64,000 nucleotides of DNA from the NCBI GenBank assembly GCA_037127915.1, contig JBAXXL010000017.1:1-64000 (forward strand), in the 5' to 3' direction. The notes under the pieces were generated by a model, which saw nothing but the letters and a program-made list of their open reading frames with translations, had not been told where the DNA came from and made no database searches. Both the position numbers and the translations under genes were made by a program. Of the stretch, positions 43,386 to 52,961 are shown one piece after another. Source of the DNA: JBAXXL01 sp037127915. GTDB lineage: Bacteria > Bacteroidota > Ignavibacteria > Kapaibacteriales > UBA2268. The first letter of the stretch is position 1; every line of letters starts with the position of its first letter.

Positions 43386-46300
43386 TTATAACTTTATAAA
43401 CTTTATAAACTTTATGAACTCGTCACCTACTTTCACAAAATACATTCCTTTTGGAAGAGTGGATATATTGATACGGACGGACAGGTCACTATCTGTCGCT
43501 ACAGAAATAACTTTTTCGCCGAGGGTGTTGTAGATGTAGATTACCGAACCTTCCAAAGGTTCGAAATCTTCAGAAGGTTTCATAGTTAAAGTAATGTAAT
43601 CCCCTGCCGGATTAGGTATGATTTTCATATACTCCGATTTTTCAGTAACGCTCGATTGGCCGGTTGTAAATGTCCATACATCACTCCAAAATTCCGAATC
43701 AATAGTTTCTTCATTCCAGACTCGTACACGCCAGTAATACAGTACACCTGCTTCTAAATCCGGTACAAACTGGTCGTTATGGACTAATGAATCCATAGAA
43801 TAAACCAAATCAGTAAACTGAGCATTTTTGGATATTTGTAATTGATAATACTCTGCTCCAATAACTTTCGACCATTCAAAGCTAATTTCCTCCTCCAATC
43901 CGGTCTGAGTTTTTTTCGGGTATATTAAGAACAAATCGGACATTCTGGTTTTGAACTGCCAAGTATTTGACCAATAGCCTATTGTATCTCCGGACTCATT
44001 CCTCACTCTCCATAAATGCGCTTTGTAAAACATTAAACCTTTTACATCAATTGAGTTATTATGAACGAGACTATCTACGAATTTGCTTTTAAATTTAATA
44101 TCTTCAGCTATTTGCAGTCTGAAGTCCTTAGTATAGATTCCGTTTTCCCAATTCATAATTGGATTGATATCCACATTTTTCGATAAATCGGCAGGAGATA
44201 ACAAGTTTACGGAACCCATCATAGTTGTAAAATGCCAAACCGGCGACCAGATGCTTTGTTTAGCTTGGTATCCCGGCTTAACTCTCCAATAATATAATTG
44301 GAATAAATCTAAGTTTGAGCATTCAAAAACTGTGTCCGTTACAGCCGTATCAATAACTAAATTTTCAAAATTTACATCTTTAGCTACTTGAAGCTGATAT
44401 GAGGTCTGACCAACATTTAGATTCCAATATAATCTCGTTTCTATCGGAACATTAATGGTATCATTAACGGGCGATACTAACGTCTGCGGGATGAGTTCCA
44501 CACCAATTCCATAAAGTTGCACAACCGCAGGGCTACCCAATCCATTATAATAGAATTCAAGCATCCCACTAGTTCGACCGACCGAACTCGGGCTAAAACT
44601 TAAATCCATTTTCTTTACTTCATGTGGTAATAAATCAAATCCACCACCATTACCTTTCGTGAAATCATAATCATTTGGTTTGGCATGCTTCGATTCGACA
44701 ATATGAATTTTTGAATCACTCATATTTTTAATTGTGAAAACTTGAATTGTATCTCTCGAATACCCGACAGCAACTTTCCCGAAGTTAATGACCTTGTTTT
44801 GAACTGAAATCATAGGTTTAACTGATTCGCCGGTGATTTTTTGAATTATAGTATCCACCTGCGTAATAATAACTAATTCAGCATTATAAATTCCAAGACG
44901 CATAGGGACAAACCTAAGTTCAGCAAAATGGGATTGACCTTCTAAAATTTCATATTTCGGTAATCCACCTACAAGGAAGAAAGCGGCTGAATCTAAACTT
45001 CGTACATAAATCGAATCCACTCTTACTTTGCATTGGCCTATGTTTTTTACAAAACTTGTTATAAGACTATCTTTAACTTGACCAAGTAAGCATTGTTTCA
45101 TATCGACATCTTGTGCTTCGGCCATTGGTATCGCAATAGTAAAATTAAAATTACTTGTGTCAGATTGTATAGTTGAATATGGTTTGTCATTTATACATCG
45201 AACAGCAAACCCATCATTCTTACTAGCCACATTCATAAACGATTCAGGGAAAAAATAATTAAGACTGCTGAACCAAGCTTGAGTTATATCTATAGCAGTA
45301 GAGGACCACCAATAAGAAGCCCGTTCAATGTCATTGCAACTCCCCAACCAATAGCGGTAACCACTTGGAAGAGCGGAAAAATCGCTTTCATTTGTGGCAC
45401 CTGCGTTTGGGTTTCGCCACAAACCATCTCCATTTTCTTTCGAACCAACACATTTTAATTTTCCACCTGCAACATTACTACCGCCAAGAACCGTCGATAA
45501 CACTGTCCATTCATCATCACTTGGAATATGCCATCCTTCGGGAGCTAAACCGCGTGGATCATTCACAGCATAGTAATTGTATAGCTTACCATATATTTCA
45601 CCCATCTGCGGATTGTTATCGTAATAACACCATGCACCTGTTTTCAAATTTCTCCACTCTGTCGGATCGGTAACTTGAGGTATTATATCTCCGTTTCGAT
45701 AGGTTACAACATCTAAATTTCCGCACATCCAGTTCTGATTGTAGATTATTAATTCGCCTTCGTCGCATTGTGACAATGATTTCAGATCAGCAGTTACTCT
45801 TACTAAACATTTATTACTAGGAGGTCTTGGGATGTTTTTCCATATATAGCTTAAACCCACCGCTTTATCAGCAATTTTATTCCAAGTTGCGCCGCCATCA
45901 AAACTGTAATCCAGCATAACCGTATCAGTTGGAAGAACACCTTCCCAAGTAATTAGCGAATCGCTGCCAACAACATAAACTTCTTTGCCGTTAGGTTGTG
46001 TTAACTTAAGCGTTTTCACCAATTGCTTTGCACTTCTATAACCACCCATAGCATTGAATTTTATTTCACATAAGTCATTTATTACTGAAATTTCAGTAAA
46101 CTGGTAACTTTTATCTTGTGGAGTAAAACTCAAAGTAACATTAACACTTTTACCCGCCGGGATTACAAATTCAGTTGGTGTAACAGTAAATGCGGTATTT
46201 GAGGAGGTGATATCTCTAATATATACATCATAATTATAGGCATTTAAAGTTATTGTAGTATCTCTTTTTATTCCGGTTATTACGTTATTATATTTTACAA

Positions 46301-47219
46301 TTGTTGGAGTAACTTCTACTTTAGCAAACGCACTTTCCGGCTGTTTGTAATTTACTTTGGCTGTTACGGCATTTGTCTTTAATCTTATATCCACATCCAC
46401 GTTTCCGGGATCACAGTTAGGATGACTTAGCCATTCCATTGTACAAGGTTCCACCCCTTGGGTTATCATATAAATCCTACTATAACATCCTGTTATTTGT
46501 TCTAATGTGCTGACATTTTCAAAATATAATCCACCTGTTTGCGCCGTTATATCTTTAATACATTGAGGTGCTGACTCATATACACAAACACAGTAAATAG
46601 TAATGTTATTTTCGTTCGCTTCTTTAATAATTCTCTTTGTTTCCGGCTCACCATTTGGACTTCCATCAGTAAGCATTACTATAACTCTTTTGTAACTACC
46701 CGGTTTTGCAATTAAAATTCCACCTGCCATCGGTTCAATTAAAGCCGCATTATAATTCGTACCCCGCTTAGTTGTTAAACTATTTACAGCATTAATAAGA
46801 ATAGATTTATTTGAAGTAAAGTCTTGATTAAGATAATTGTATTCGCTGAAACTTGTTAGGGCGCATTCAGACTTTTCATTGGGTAACATATTAATCCATT
46901 GAATAGCCGCTGTTTGGGCAATTTTCATTTTAAATCTGTCCATGGACCCGGAAATATCAATGACTAAAACTGAGGATAATGATACAGGAGGTTTGGGCTC
47001 GGGACATGCGACCGAAAGTATTGTCCGCAAGAGTCCATTTTCAGTAAGCTTGAAATGGTCAGGCATAAGATTAGTTATCGGATAGCCAAAATTATCGAAA
47101 GCATAGTAATTTGCCTTGATTTTAGGAAATTCCGAAGCATCAACATTAAAAACAGATAAACTCTGGCTATAGGAGGTATAACTTATTATAAAAAAGAATA
47201 TGTAAATTAATTTTCTCAT
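43386..47219 (-). CDS. Large secreted VWA-FISUMP-ASH-FnIII protein with T9SS sorting domain
   Basis: 1277 residues. It starts like the array proteins: signal peptide ending TSYSQ, SLSVFNVDASEFPKIKA, VWA with MIDAS DISGS, GTNYNAAL and TDGSPN, ASH-like region, Kre9-like domain (LTQPNGKEVYVVG). FISUMP follows at about 490-675 (GAWCYYDNNP, GLAPEGWHIP, YWWSSTA, FAVRCIND). Then come ASH/HYDIN-like repeats to about 905, three fibronectin-III-like repeats of about 90 residues (LYWNLNVGQTSYQLQVA, YYWRVR, VWHFTT), and a T9SS type-A tail (IPNPAGDYITLTM, GMYFVKVG). The last residues, EFIKFIKFIKL, are encoded by the same period-9 repeat that is non-coding after the short FISUMP genes. It unites modules that are separate in the array. 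Confidence 0.92.
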   Translation of the reverse strand: MRKLIYIFFFIISYTSYSQSLSVFNVDASEFPKIKANYYAFDNFGYPITNLMPDHFKLTENGLLRTILSVACPEPKPPVSLSSVLVIDISGSMDRFKMKIAQTAAIQWINMLPNEKSECALTSFSEYNYLNQDFTSNKSILINAVNSLTTKRGTNYNAALIEPMAGGILIAKPGSYKRVIVMLTDGSPNGEPETKRIIKEANENNITIYCVCVYESAPQCIKDITAQTGGLYFENVSTLEQITGCYSRIYMITQGVEPCTMEWLSHPNCDPGNVDVDIRLKTNAVTAKVNYKQPESAFAKVEVTPTIVKYNNVITGIKRDTTITLNAYNYDVYIRDITSSNTAFTVTPTEFVIPAGKSVNVTLSFTPQDKSYQFTEISVINDLCEIKFNAMGGYRSAKQLVKTLKLTQPNGKEVYVVGSDSLITWEGVLPTDTVMLDYSFDGGATWNKIADKAVGLSYIWKNIPRPPSNKCLVRVTADLKSLSQCDEGELIIYNQNWMCGNLDVVTYRNGDIIPQVTDPTEWRNLKTGAWCYYDNNPQMGEIYGKLYNYYAVNDPRGLAPEGWHIPSDDEWTVLSTVLGGSNVAGGKLKCVGSKENGDGLWRNPNAGATNESDFSALPSGYRYWLGSCNDIERASYWWSSTAIDITQAWFSSLNYFFPESFMNVASKNDGFAVRCINDKPYSTIQSDTSNFNFTIAIPMAEAQDVDMKQCLLGQVKDSLITSFVKNIGQCKVRVDSIYVRSLDSAAFFLVGGLPKYEILEGQSHFAELRFVPMRLGIYNAELVIITQVDTIIQKITGESVKPMISVQNKVINFGKVAVGYSRDTIQVFTIKNMSDSKIHIVESKHAKPNDYDFTKGNGGGFDLLPHEVKKMDLSFSPSSVGRTSGMLEFYYNGLGSPAVVQLYGIGVELIPQTLVSPVNDTINVPIETRLYWNLNVGQTSYQLQVAKDVNFENLVIDTAVTDTVFECSNLDLFQLYYWRVKPGYQAKQSIWSPVWHFTTMMGSVNLLSPADLSKNVDINPIMNWENGIYTKDFRLQIAEDIKFKSKFVDSLVHNNSIDVKGLMFYKAHLWRVRNESGDTIGYWSNTWQFKTRMSDLFLIYPKKTQTGLEEEISFEWSKVIGAEYYQLQISKNAQFTDLVYSMDSLVHNDQFVPDLEAGVLYYWRVRVWNEETIDSEFWSDVWTFTTGQSSVTEKSEYMKIIPNPAGDYITLTMKPSEDFEPLEGSVIYIYNTLGEKVISVATDSDLSVRINISTLPKGMYFVKVGDEFIKFIKFIKL

Positions 47220-47269
47220 AAGAGCAATCTATTTATATCGTACTTTTTGAATTTTATTTAATTCATTTT

Positions 47270-47301
47270 CTAAAATATCATTTTTTTCTAAAATAAACAA
47301 A
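47270..47301 (-). promoter_or_regulatory. Bacteroidota-type promoter for the large VWA-FISUMP gene
   Basis: On the minus strand: TTTG (47301-47298), 20 bases, TATTTTAG (47277-47270). Same layout as in the array. Confidence 0.6.
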
Positions 47302-47386
47302 TATTGTTTATTTATTTTAATCATATTCTATAAATAGAATAACCCATTTTTCGTGATTTTGTTACATTTTTGATGAAAAATAATTA

Positions 47387-48346
47387 TCAGCATACTGTTT
47401 TCAAGACCTCGGGGTCAATTTTGGCATTGATTAGATAGAATAAATTTGAAATTAAACGGTATAAAGTGATGTCATTAATGCGGTTGCCTTTTTCGACCAA
47501 ATCCCAGCGCGGAGCAATTTTATAACATTTTTCGATTATACTCGGGTATTCGAAATTGCCGCTGAATGATATATCAATAACAATTGCGTTTTCAGGTACT
47601 ACTTCGGTAGGTATAACAAAATCATCGCTCGGTACCGCGGAAATAATGAAATCCGAAGTGCTTGCGTGGCGTAGTATATCATAGTACGAAGTGTATTTAT
47701 GGCATATTTGAACAGAGCCGTTTTCATTGAGTAGCATCAAAGCCAGCGAACGCCCTACAGCTAAAGAATCGTTAATAATTGTAAAATGCTTTCCTTCAAT
47801 TTCAAAAGGATTGCTATAACGGTAATCGGGATAATGCCCATTTGCCTTTTTATATTTTTCGTAAATAGCGTGATAACGCTTGATGATATACAATATACCT
47901 TTAGAAGTCGGTGGAATAACGAGTTTTTGCAATTTATTCGGGTCACGGAATTTCTCGAACTGAGCTAAATACCCGAGATATGTATTGTGAAGCCCTTCTA
48001 TATCCTTCGCCGGATTAATCTGATTCATAAACTGAGCATCATTATCCGAAAACGGTGTCGGGTACATAACCATAATCCCATCAATTGAATCATCAGTATT
48101 TAAAATGCTTATCAAATCCGTCAGCTCATCGGCGGAATTAGCGCGATAATCTCGGCAAGCAATGTTGTATAAAGCGCAAAACCTTTTTATTCCTTTGGTA
48201 TAGGAAATTGAACCCGGGTCATCGGATGTTAAAATCACAGCTACACCGGCTTTTATTCCTAATTTCTCATATATTCTTGCCGCCTGCTCAAATGCAGGAA
48301 CGTCGTATTTTTCAATTAATTCAGAAACGTTTAGTATCTTTTCCAT
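47387..48346 (-). CDS. folD: Divergent FolD-family protein (methylene-THF dehydrogenase/cyclohydrolase)
   Basis: 319 residues, longer than the usual about 285. It would interconvert 5,10-methylene-, methenyl- and 10-formyl-tetrahydrofolate in the cytosol. Family landmarks in order: SISYTKGIKRFC (canonical YVxxK region), MVMYPTPF (canonical LVQLPLP), INPAKDIEGLHN (canonical DVDGFHP), IPPTSKGILYII (canonical PCTPxG), VGRSLALMLL and CHKYT (NADP-binding half), AIVIDISF. Several usually invariant positions differ: the catalytic lysine spacing after Tyr is altered, and PCTP is PPTS. The insert AIYEKYKKANGHYPDYRYSN is unusual. A FolD role is likely, but activity or substrate may be changed; the symbol is tentative. 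Confidence 0.75.
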   Translation of the reverse strand: MEKILNVSELIEKYDVPAFEQAARIYEKLGIKAGVAVILTSDDPGSISYTKGIKRFCALYNIACRDYRANSADELTDLISILNTDDSIDGIMVMYPTPFSDNDAQFMNQINPAKDIEGLHNTYLGYLAQFEKFRDPNKLQKLVIPPTSKGILYIIKRYHAIYEKYKKANGHYPDYRYSNPFEIEGKHFTIINDSLAVGRSLALMLLNENGSVQICHKYTSYYDILRHASTSDFIISAVPSDDFVIPTEVVPENAIVIDISFSGNFEYPSIIEKCYKIAPRWDLVEKGNRINDITLYRLISNLFYLINAKIDPEVLKTVC

Positions 48347-48988
48347 ATCTTAAATTTTGATTTTATTATAAAATGTAAAATTACGGATTATTATACAGAT
48401 TTCAAAATCAATTACGAATTATCAGTTTTGAATTTTGAATTTTGAATTTTAAAGGAGAAGAATGGCACGCAGAGGACACAGATTTAGCAGATTAACACAG
48501 AATTTTGTTTGCTCGAAATTGAAAGCAGATATCACGCTGATATATATAATACTTGTAATTCTGAACGAAGTGAAGAATCCATCTTCCAAATAATTATGAG
48601 TTTTGAATTTTGAATTTTAAATGCGATGATAGATTAATTCGTAATTGGTTTGTCCATCTTGTTTAGCCACGAGCTTTAGCTCGCGCGAAAGAATTACGAA
48701 ATCTACACCCTTCGGGCTTCAGCCCAAATCGCAACTGAATTTTTTAATTTTTCTAAAAAATGAAAAAAATGCTTGCATTTTAATTTTATTTTGTTATATT
48801 TACTTTGTGAAGTAATACAAAAGTGAAAATGAAGTTATTAAGTAACATATGCTTTTTGATTCGCGACAGGAAAAACCAACTGCCACTCTGTGAAAAATGG
48901 AGAAAAATATCATTGCAAACAAATATAGGTATTTAGAAATGAAAAGACTAATGATTTTACTCGCAGTAACATTTCAAGAGGTTGAGAT
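48347..48988. other. Spacer with short dispersed repeats
   Basis: No convincing gene. It holds GAATTTT tandem units (48427-48451), a CACGCAGAGGACACAGA-type dispersed repeat (48464-48502), and small palindromes CGAGCTTTAGCTCG (48668-48681) and GGGCTTCAGCCC (about 48715-48726). Two short frames lie near the right end: 48829-48936 (35 codons) and 48939-48992 (17 codons). Confidence 0.5.
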
Positions 48989-48992
48989 ATGA
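48939..48992 (+). CDS. Possible 17-codon leader peptide overlapping the next start
   Basis: MKRLMILLAVTFQEVEI ends in TGA that overlaps the ATG of the next gene in an ATATGA arrangement. The N-terminus looks like the start of a signal peptide. It could be a translationally coupled leader or a fragment of a lost gene. The ribosome-binding site of the next gene (AAGAGG) lies inside it. Low confidence. Confidence 0.25.
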   Translation: MKRLMILLAVTFQEVEI

Positions 48993-50407
48993 AATATATA
49001 ATCGCGCTATTTACTATTTTTATTTTTGCTTTTCAATCATCTGGAGCTAAGTGGACTGTTTTAGATAGTACAAATAGTGCCATAAATAAACAATATGGAT
49101 GGGCAGATGGAATTGTTTTTGATATTCAAGGGGGTTACTTTTTCCAAGGTTATTCATCTGTTGATACAAAATACCGCATATTCAGTTCTATAGACAGGGG
49201 ATTTACTTGGAACAATATTTTAGACGCAAAAGGCGGTTGGGATAGTTTAAATGGAAAGGTGTTTTGTCATTTCTTGACTAATTCATTATCTGATAAATGT
49301 CTTACAAACAAATTTTTATATTTAGCTTTCAATTGTGTGGATGAAAATATTAATTCCGATGCTACCAAATATACTTACCATAAAATAAACGACAGCACAT
49401 TAACCAAGAACGCAGTGATTTTAAGGATGGATAGAAGTACAAACAAATGCGAAATGATTGATACCAAGATTCTTGATAGAATAAAAGGATTGAAAATGCT
49501 GGACGATAATTTCGGCATAATCGTAGGGCATAAATCAGTATATAGAACGGTAGATGGTTGCCGCACATTCAGCAAAATATTCACATCCGATACTATCGCT
49601 GGATGGTTTTACATTGATTTTTCAGTACCTACTAAAAATGATTATTATATTTTATCAAGAACGGATGGTAAACGTCTAAGCAAAATTTATTATACCAATG
49701 ATGCGGGCGTTAATTGGAATTCGAAGCAGATTCCTGACAGTTCATATTATATAGAATCTATTGGACCCGGAAAAGTGTTTTTATTAAATATACTTAAGTA
49801 TAGAACAAGGCTTTTATATACTGAAGATAATTTTGAATCATATATCAGTGTGCTTGATACCGTTGTCAGGGACCAAGGTGCAAAAGGCAACATATTGATA
49901 AAAGACAGCTTGTATTATATTTCCTATTCAACTCAAGCAAACACATTCATTTCTTTTAACAAAGGTAAATCTTGGATAACTGCCGACAGTACAAAAGAAA
50001 TTGGTTATCCGCCTGAAACTTTTCTGAAAGATGGTGCCATAGTTGATGATAAAACAATAGCTATCATAAGTCTTTGCGATAATGAAATATTCATTTATGA
50101 GAAAAACAATCCTGTCAGCGTCAGGGAAATGCCAAAATCAGGGAACTCTATTTTGATTTATCCCAACCCTTTGCCACGGTCGGTACCATTGAATATAAAT
50201 TTTAGAAATATTGGAAATTATTCCAAATGTTCAATAAAAATTATAGATATTACCGGCAAAACAGTTGACGAATTCTATACAAATAACATTCGAGCGGATA
50301 TAAATTTGCAATATTTACCCGATGCAGACATCCCAAGAGGGACATATTTTTTAGTGATTGATTCCGATGAAGGTATTATTGCTAAAGAAAAATTTATTTT
50401 TGAATAA
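48989..50407 (+). CDS. Secreted BNR/sortilin-like repeat protein with T9SS sorting domain
   Basis: 472 residues. Signal peptide at 1-19 (MKYIIALFTIFIFAFQSSG). The body has BNR/Asp-box-like segments typical of beta-propellers: SIDRGFTWNNI, TVDGCRTFSKI, TNDAGVNWNSKQI, SFNKGKSWITADS. No catalytic sialidase residues can be assigned, so a structural or binding role is more likely. A T9SS type-A tail ends the protein (LIYPNPLPRSVPLNINF, IKIIDITGKTV, RGTYFLVI, KEKFIFE). AAGAGG lies seven to eight bases before the ATG. It is a single gene, followed by a copy of the palindromic ACTCATCC-type repeat. Confidence 0.82.
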   Translation: MKYIIALFTIFIFAFQSSGAKWTVLDSTNSAINKQYGWADGIVFDIQGGYFFQGYSSVDTKYRIFSSIDRGFTWNNILDAKGGWDSLNGKVFCHFLTNSLSDKCLTNKFLYLAFNCVDENINSDATKYTYHKINDSTLTKNAVILRMDRSTNKCEMIDTKILDRIKGLKMLDDNFGIIVGHKSVYRTVDGCRTFSKIFTSDTIAGWFYIDFSVPTKNDYYILSRTDGKRLSKIYYTNDAGVNWNSKQIPDSSYYIESIGPGKVFLLNILKYRTRLLYTEDNFESYISVLDTVVRDQGAKGNILIKDSLYYISYSTQANTFISFNKGKSWITADSTKEIGYPPETFLKDGAIVDDKTIAIISLCDNEIFIYEKNNPVSVREMPKSGNSILIYPNPLPRSVPLNINFRNIGNYSKCSIKIIDITGKTVDEFYTNNIRADINLQYLPDADIPRGTYFLVIDSDEGIIAKEKFIFE

Positions 50408-50415
50408 AATTAACA

Positions 50416-50448
50416 ACTCATCGAATGACTGCCATTCATCGGATGAGT
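50416..50448. repeat. Palindromic spacer repeat, copy after the BNR gene
   Basis: ACTCATCGAATGACT / ATTCATCGGATGAGT with minor mismatches. It starts nine bases after the stop codon. The plus-strand flank is A-rich rather than T-rich, so it may be a repeat rather than an efficient terminator. Confidence 0.7.
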
Positions 50449-50508
50449 AAAAATATCACTGTTTATTCTTCATTTTTTCATATTTTTGCTTAATTAATAG
50501 CGATAAAA

Positions 50509-51363
50509 ATGGAAAAAATCTGGCGAATAATAGATGTAATCAATTGGGGCAATGATTACTTTTGCAAGCACAATATTGAATCGCCCCGATTGTTGATTGA
50601 ATTGCTTATTTGCGATGTTTTGCAAATTGAGCGGTTTGAGCTTTATCTTAACTTCGAAAAGCCATTCAAGGCAATGGAACTGGCAACACTGAATGCTTAT
50701 GTTAAACGCGCCGCCGCGAATGAACCTTTTCAGTACATTCTCGGAAAAACACCTTTTTTGGATGTGACCATAGCAGTCAACCCTTCAGTTCTAATTCCCC
50801 GACCCGAAACAGAAGAACTTGCCTCATTGATTTTAACTCGTTTGCAAGAACGCACAGATATTATTGATGTCCTCGATATAGGTACCGGTTCGGGTTGCTT
50901 AGCTATTTCTCTTGCTAAAGAATTTCCTGAAAAAAATATTTATGGAATAGATGTTTCGATAGACGCTTTGAAAACAGCTAAAGAAAACAACGAAATAAAC
51001 CAAACTAATGCTAAATTCAAGATTATGAATATATTAAACGATATTCCGCAAAAGAAGTTTGATTGTATTGTTTCCAATCCGCCTTATATTGCGCAAAATA
51101 TATATGAAAACTTAGATAAGAACGTCTTGGATTACGAACCAAAAGTTTCTTTGACTGACTGTAGTGATGGGCTAACCTTTTATAAGCGATTTGCTGAGAT
51201 TTTTCCTAATATTCTTTCAGCAGATGGTTTTTTTGCCTTAGAATATGGTGATAATATGCAAAATGATATTGCTGTACTTTTTGAGAAAAATTTCGAATTA
51301 GAAATAATTAAGGATTTCGCAAATAAAGAAAGGTTTATATTTGGTTCATTTAAAAAATATTGA
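50509..51363 (+). CDS. prmC: Release factor glutamine methyltransferase
   Basis: 284 residues, full length. PrmC methylates the glutamine of the GGQ motif in peptide release factors, using S-adenosylmethionine, in the cytosol. The N-terminal helical domain has PFQYILGKTPF and LIPRPETEEL, which contact the release factor. The SAM-binding motif is DIGTGSG (123-129), and the catalytic NPPY is at 190-193. The C-terminal LEYGDNMQNDI matches the family. The LRR gene follows after a short gap with its own promoter overlapping the end of prmC. Confidence 0.94.
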   Translation: MEKIWRIIDVINWGNDYFCKHNIESPRLLIELLICDVLQIERFELYLNFEKPFKAMELATLNAYVKRAAANEPFQYILGKTPFLDVTIAVNPSVLIPRPETEELASLILTRLQERTDIIDVLDIGTGSGCLAISLAKEFPEKNIYGIDVSIDALKTAKENNEINQTNAKFKIMNILNDIPQKKFDCIVSNPPYIAQNIYENLDKNVLDYEPKVSLTDCSDGLTFYKRFAEIFPNILSADGFFALEYGDNMQNDIAVLFEKNFELEIIKDFANKERFIFGSFKKY

Positions 51364-51372
51364 TTAATTTTG
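51340..51372 (+). promoter_or_regulatory. Bacteroidota-type promoter for the LRR gene
   Basis: TTTG (51340-51343), 21 bases, TAATTTTG (51365-51372), a full match to TAnnTTTG. The -33 box lies inside the 3' end of prmC. Confidence 0.65.
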
Positions 51373-51400
51373 TGGATTATATAAATTGTTACGTGAAAAA

Positions 51401-52891
51401 ATGAAAACATTATTTGTAGTATTGGTCATAGCATTAGCTTTGACTTCAAGTTTTGAGTTATTTGCTCAAGCCAATAATCAAGCGAAAGACCCTAAGCAAA
51501 CCAACACTTTAACCAGCGAACAACGTCGGGAAGCTTTACAGAAAAAAATGGAAGAGCGCCGCCAGTTAAAAAAATCAGATGGAGCTGTTAAGGATGGAAT
51601 GACTCAAGAACAAAGACTTGAAGCTATGAAAAAGAAAAGGGAAGATCTTGGACAAAGCCGTTCAGGTAATTCATTAGAAGAAGCTTTGAAAAACCCTGCT
51701 AATGCAAAAAGGCTTTCATTAAGAAACAAAGACCTTAAAGAAGTTCCCCAAGGTATTTCAGCGTTGGTAAATTTGGAAGTTTTAGATTTATCCAATAATA
51801 ATTTGACCGATTTGCCTTCTTTTTTAGCTAACTTCAAGAATCTTAAAGAACTTAAAATTGAATCCAATAAATTGACAAACATACCTGCAGTTGTTTTTAA
51901 AATCACATCCTTGGAAAAGCTTAACTTAATCGGCAACACAATTGTTTCTATAGGTCAGGATATTAAGTCTTTAACAAATTTGAAAAGCCTTAATATCAAT
52001 AAGAATAAATTGAATTCCCTACCTTCTCAAATATCTGATTTGAAGGTGTTAAACGAATTGCAGGCAAATAATAACGAATTCACTGAAGTTCCATCCGGTA
52101 TAAAAGGTTGCACAGCGCTAACGGTTTTGGATTTAGGATATAATAAATTGTCTTCGTTATCAGCTAATTTATTTGATTTGAATTCATTACGCATATTGGT
52201 CTGCTCTAATAATCCTATAAAATCCATTCCGGCAGATATAAAAGCGCTAACCAATTTAACTCTATTGGATGTATCAAACTGTAATCTGACAACATTACCA
52301 AGCGATATCGGCGAATTGAAATCGTTGAAAAAACTGAATCTTAGTGGTAACAACATAGAAACCTTACCGGAATCGATATCAAAATTAAATCTAAAGCAAC
52401 TTGATTTATCAGGTAACCAAAGACTTCCGTATAATTTGGACAAAGCAACAAAAGTTTCTTCATTGGATATCAGCAAAAATAATCTGCTCGTTTTACCGGA
52501 TTATTTGAAGAACTTCGAATCATTACAATCACTTGATGCTTCTAATAACAAGATTAAAGAAATCAACTCTGCTATATCGGGATGCAAAAGCTTAACAAAA
52601 TTAATATTAAGCGATAATGAAATTGCTTCAATTCCTGATGCATTCAGCAATTGTTCATCCTTAGAAACTTTAAATATGAACAACAACAAACTTACCGAGT
52701 TTCCCAAAGCACTCATCAAATTATCGGGTTTAAAGATAATTATGATGTCGAATAATCAACTAAAAAGCGTTCCTAACGAAATCGGTGGATTGAGCAATCT
52801 CAAAATATTATTCCTGAAAGACAATCCAATAAGTAAAGATGAAAAAGAAAAAATTATTAAAGCATTACCGAAAATCAGGGTAACGTTATAA
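51401..52891 (+). CDS. Exported leucine-rich-repeat protein
   Basis: 496 residues from the ATG at 51401, which begins a signal peptide (MKTLFVVLVIALALTSSF ... LFAQ); a TTG 15 bases upstream is less likely. Residues about 30-85 are highly charged and probably coiled coil (RREALQKKMEERRQLKK, QRLEAMKKKRED). From about 88 to the end there are roughly seventeen LRRs of 23 residues with the pattern LxxLxxLxLxxNxLxxLP, of the type seen in bacterial LRR proteins. It has no lipobox and no T9SS tail, so it is probably periplasmic. A protein-binding role is expected; the partner is unknown. A good terminator follows. Confidence 0.88.
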   Translation: MKTLFVVLVIALALTSSFELFAQANNQAKDPKQTNTLTSEQRREALQKKMEERRQLKKSDGAVKDGMTQEQRLEAMKKKREDLGQSRSGNSLEEALKNPANAKRLSLRNKDLKEVPQGISALVNLEVLDLSNNNLTDLPSFLANFKNLKELKIESNKLTNIPAVVFKITSLEKLNLIGNTIVSIGQDIKSLTNLKSLNINKNKLNSLPSQISDLKVLNELQANNNEFTEVPSGIKGCTALTVLDLGYNKLSSLSANLFDLNSLRILVCSNNPIKSIPADIKALTNLTLLDVSNCNLTTLPSDIGELKSLKKLNLSGNNIETLPESISKLNLKQLDLSGNQRLPYNLDKATKVSSLDISKNNLLVLPDYLKNFESLQSLDASNNKIKEINSAISGCKSLTKLILSDNEIASIPDAFSNCSSLETLNMNNNKLTEFPKALIKLSGLKIIMMSNNQLKSVPNEIGGLSNLKILFLKDNPISKDEKEKIIKALPKIRVTL

Positions 52892-52932
52892 TATAATGAT
52901 TTAACCTTCCGAAGGTAAATTTATAATTGTAG

Positions 52933-52958
52933 AGGCGGGTTTTAAACCCGCCTTTTTA
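52933..52958 (+). terminator. Terminator of the LRR gene
   Basis: Stem AGGCGGGTTT / AAACCCGCCT followed by TTTT on the plus strand. The SIMPL gene converges on it from the other side. Confidence 0.82.
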
Positions 52959-52961
52959 TTC

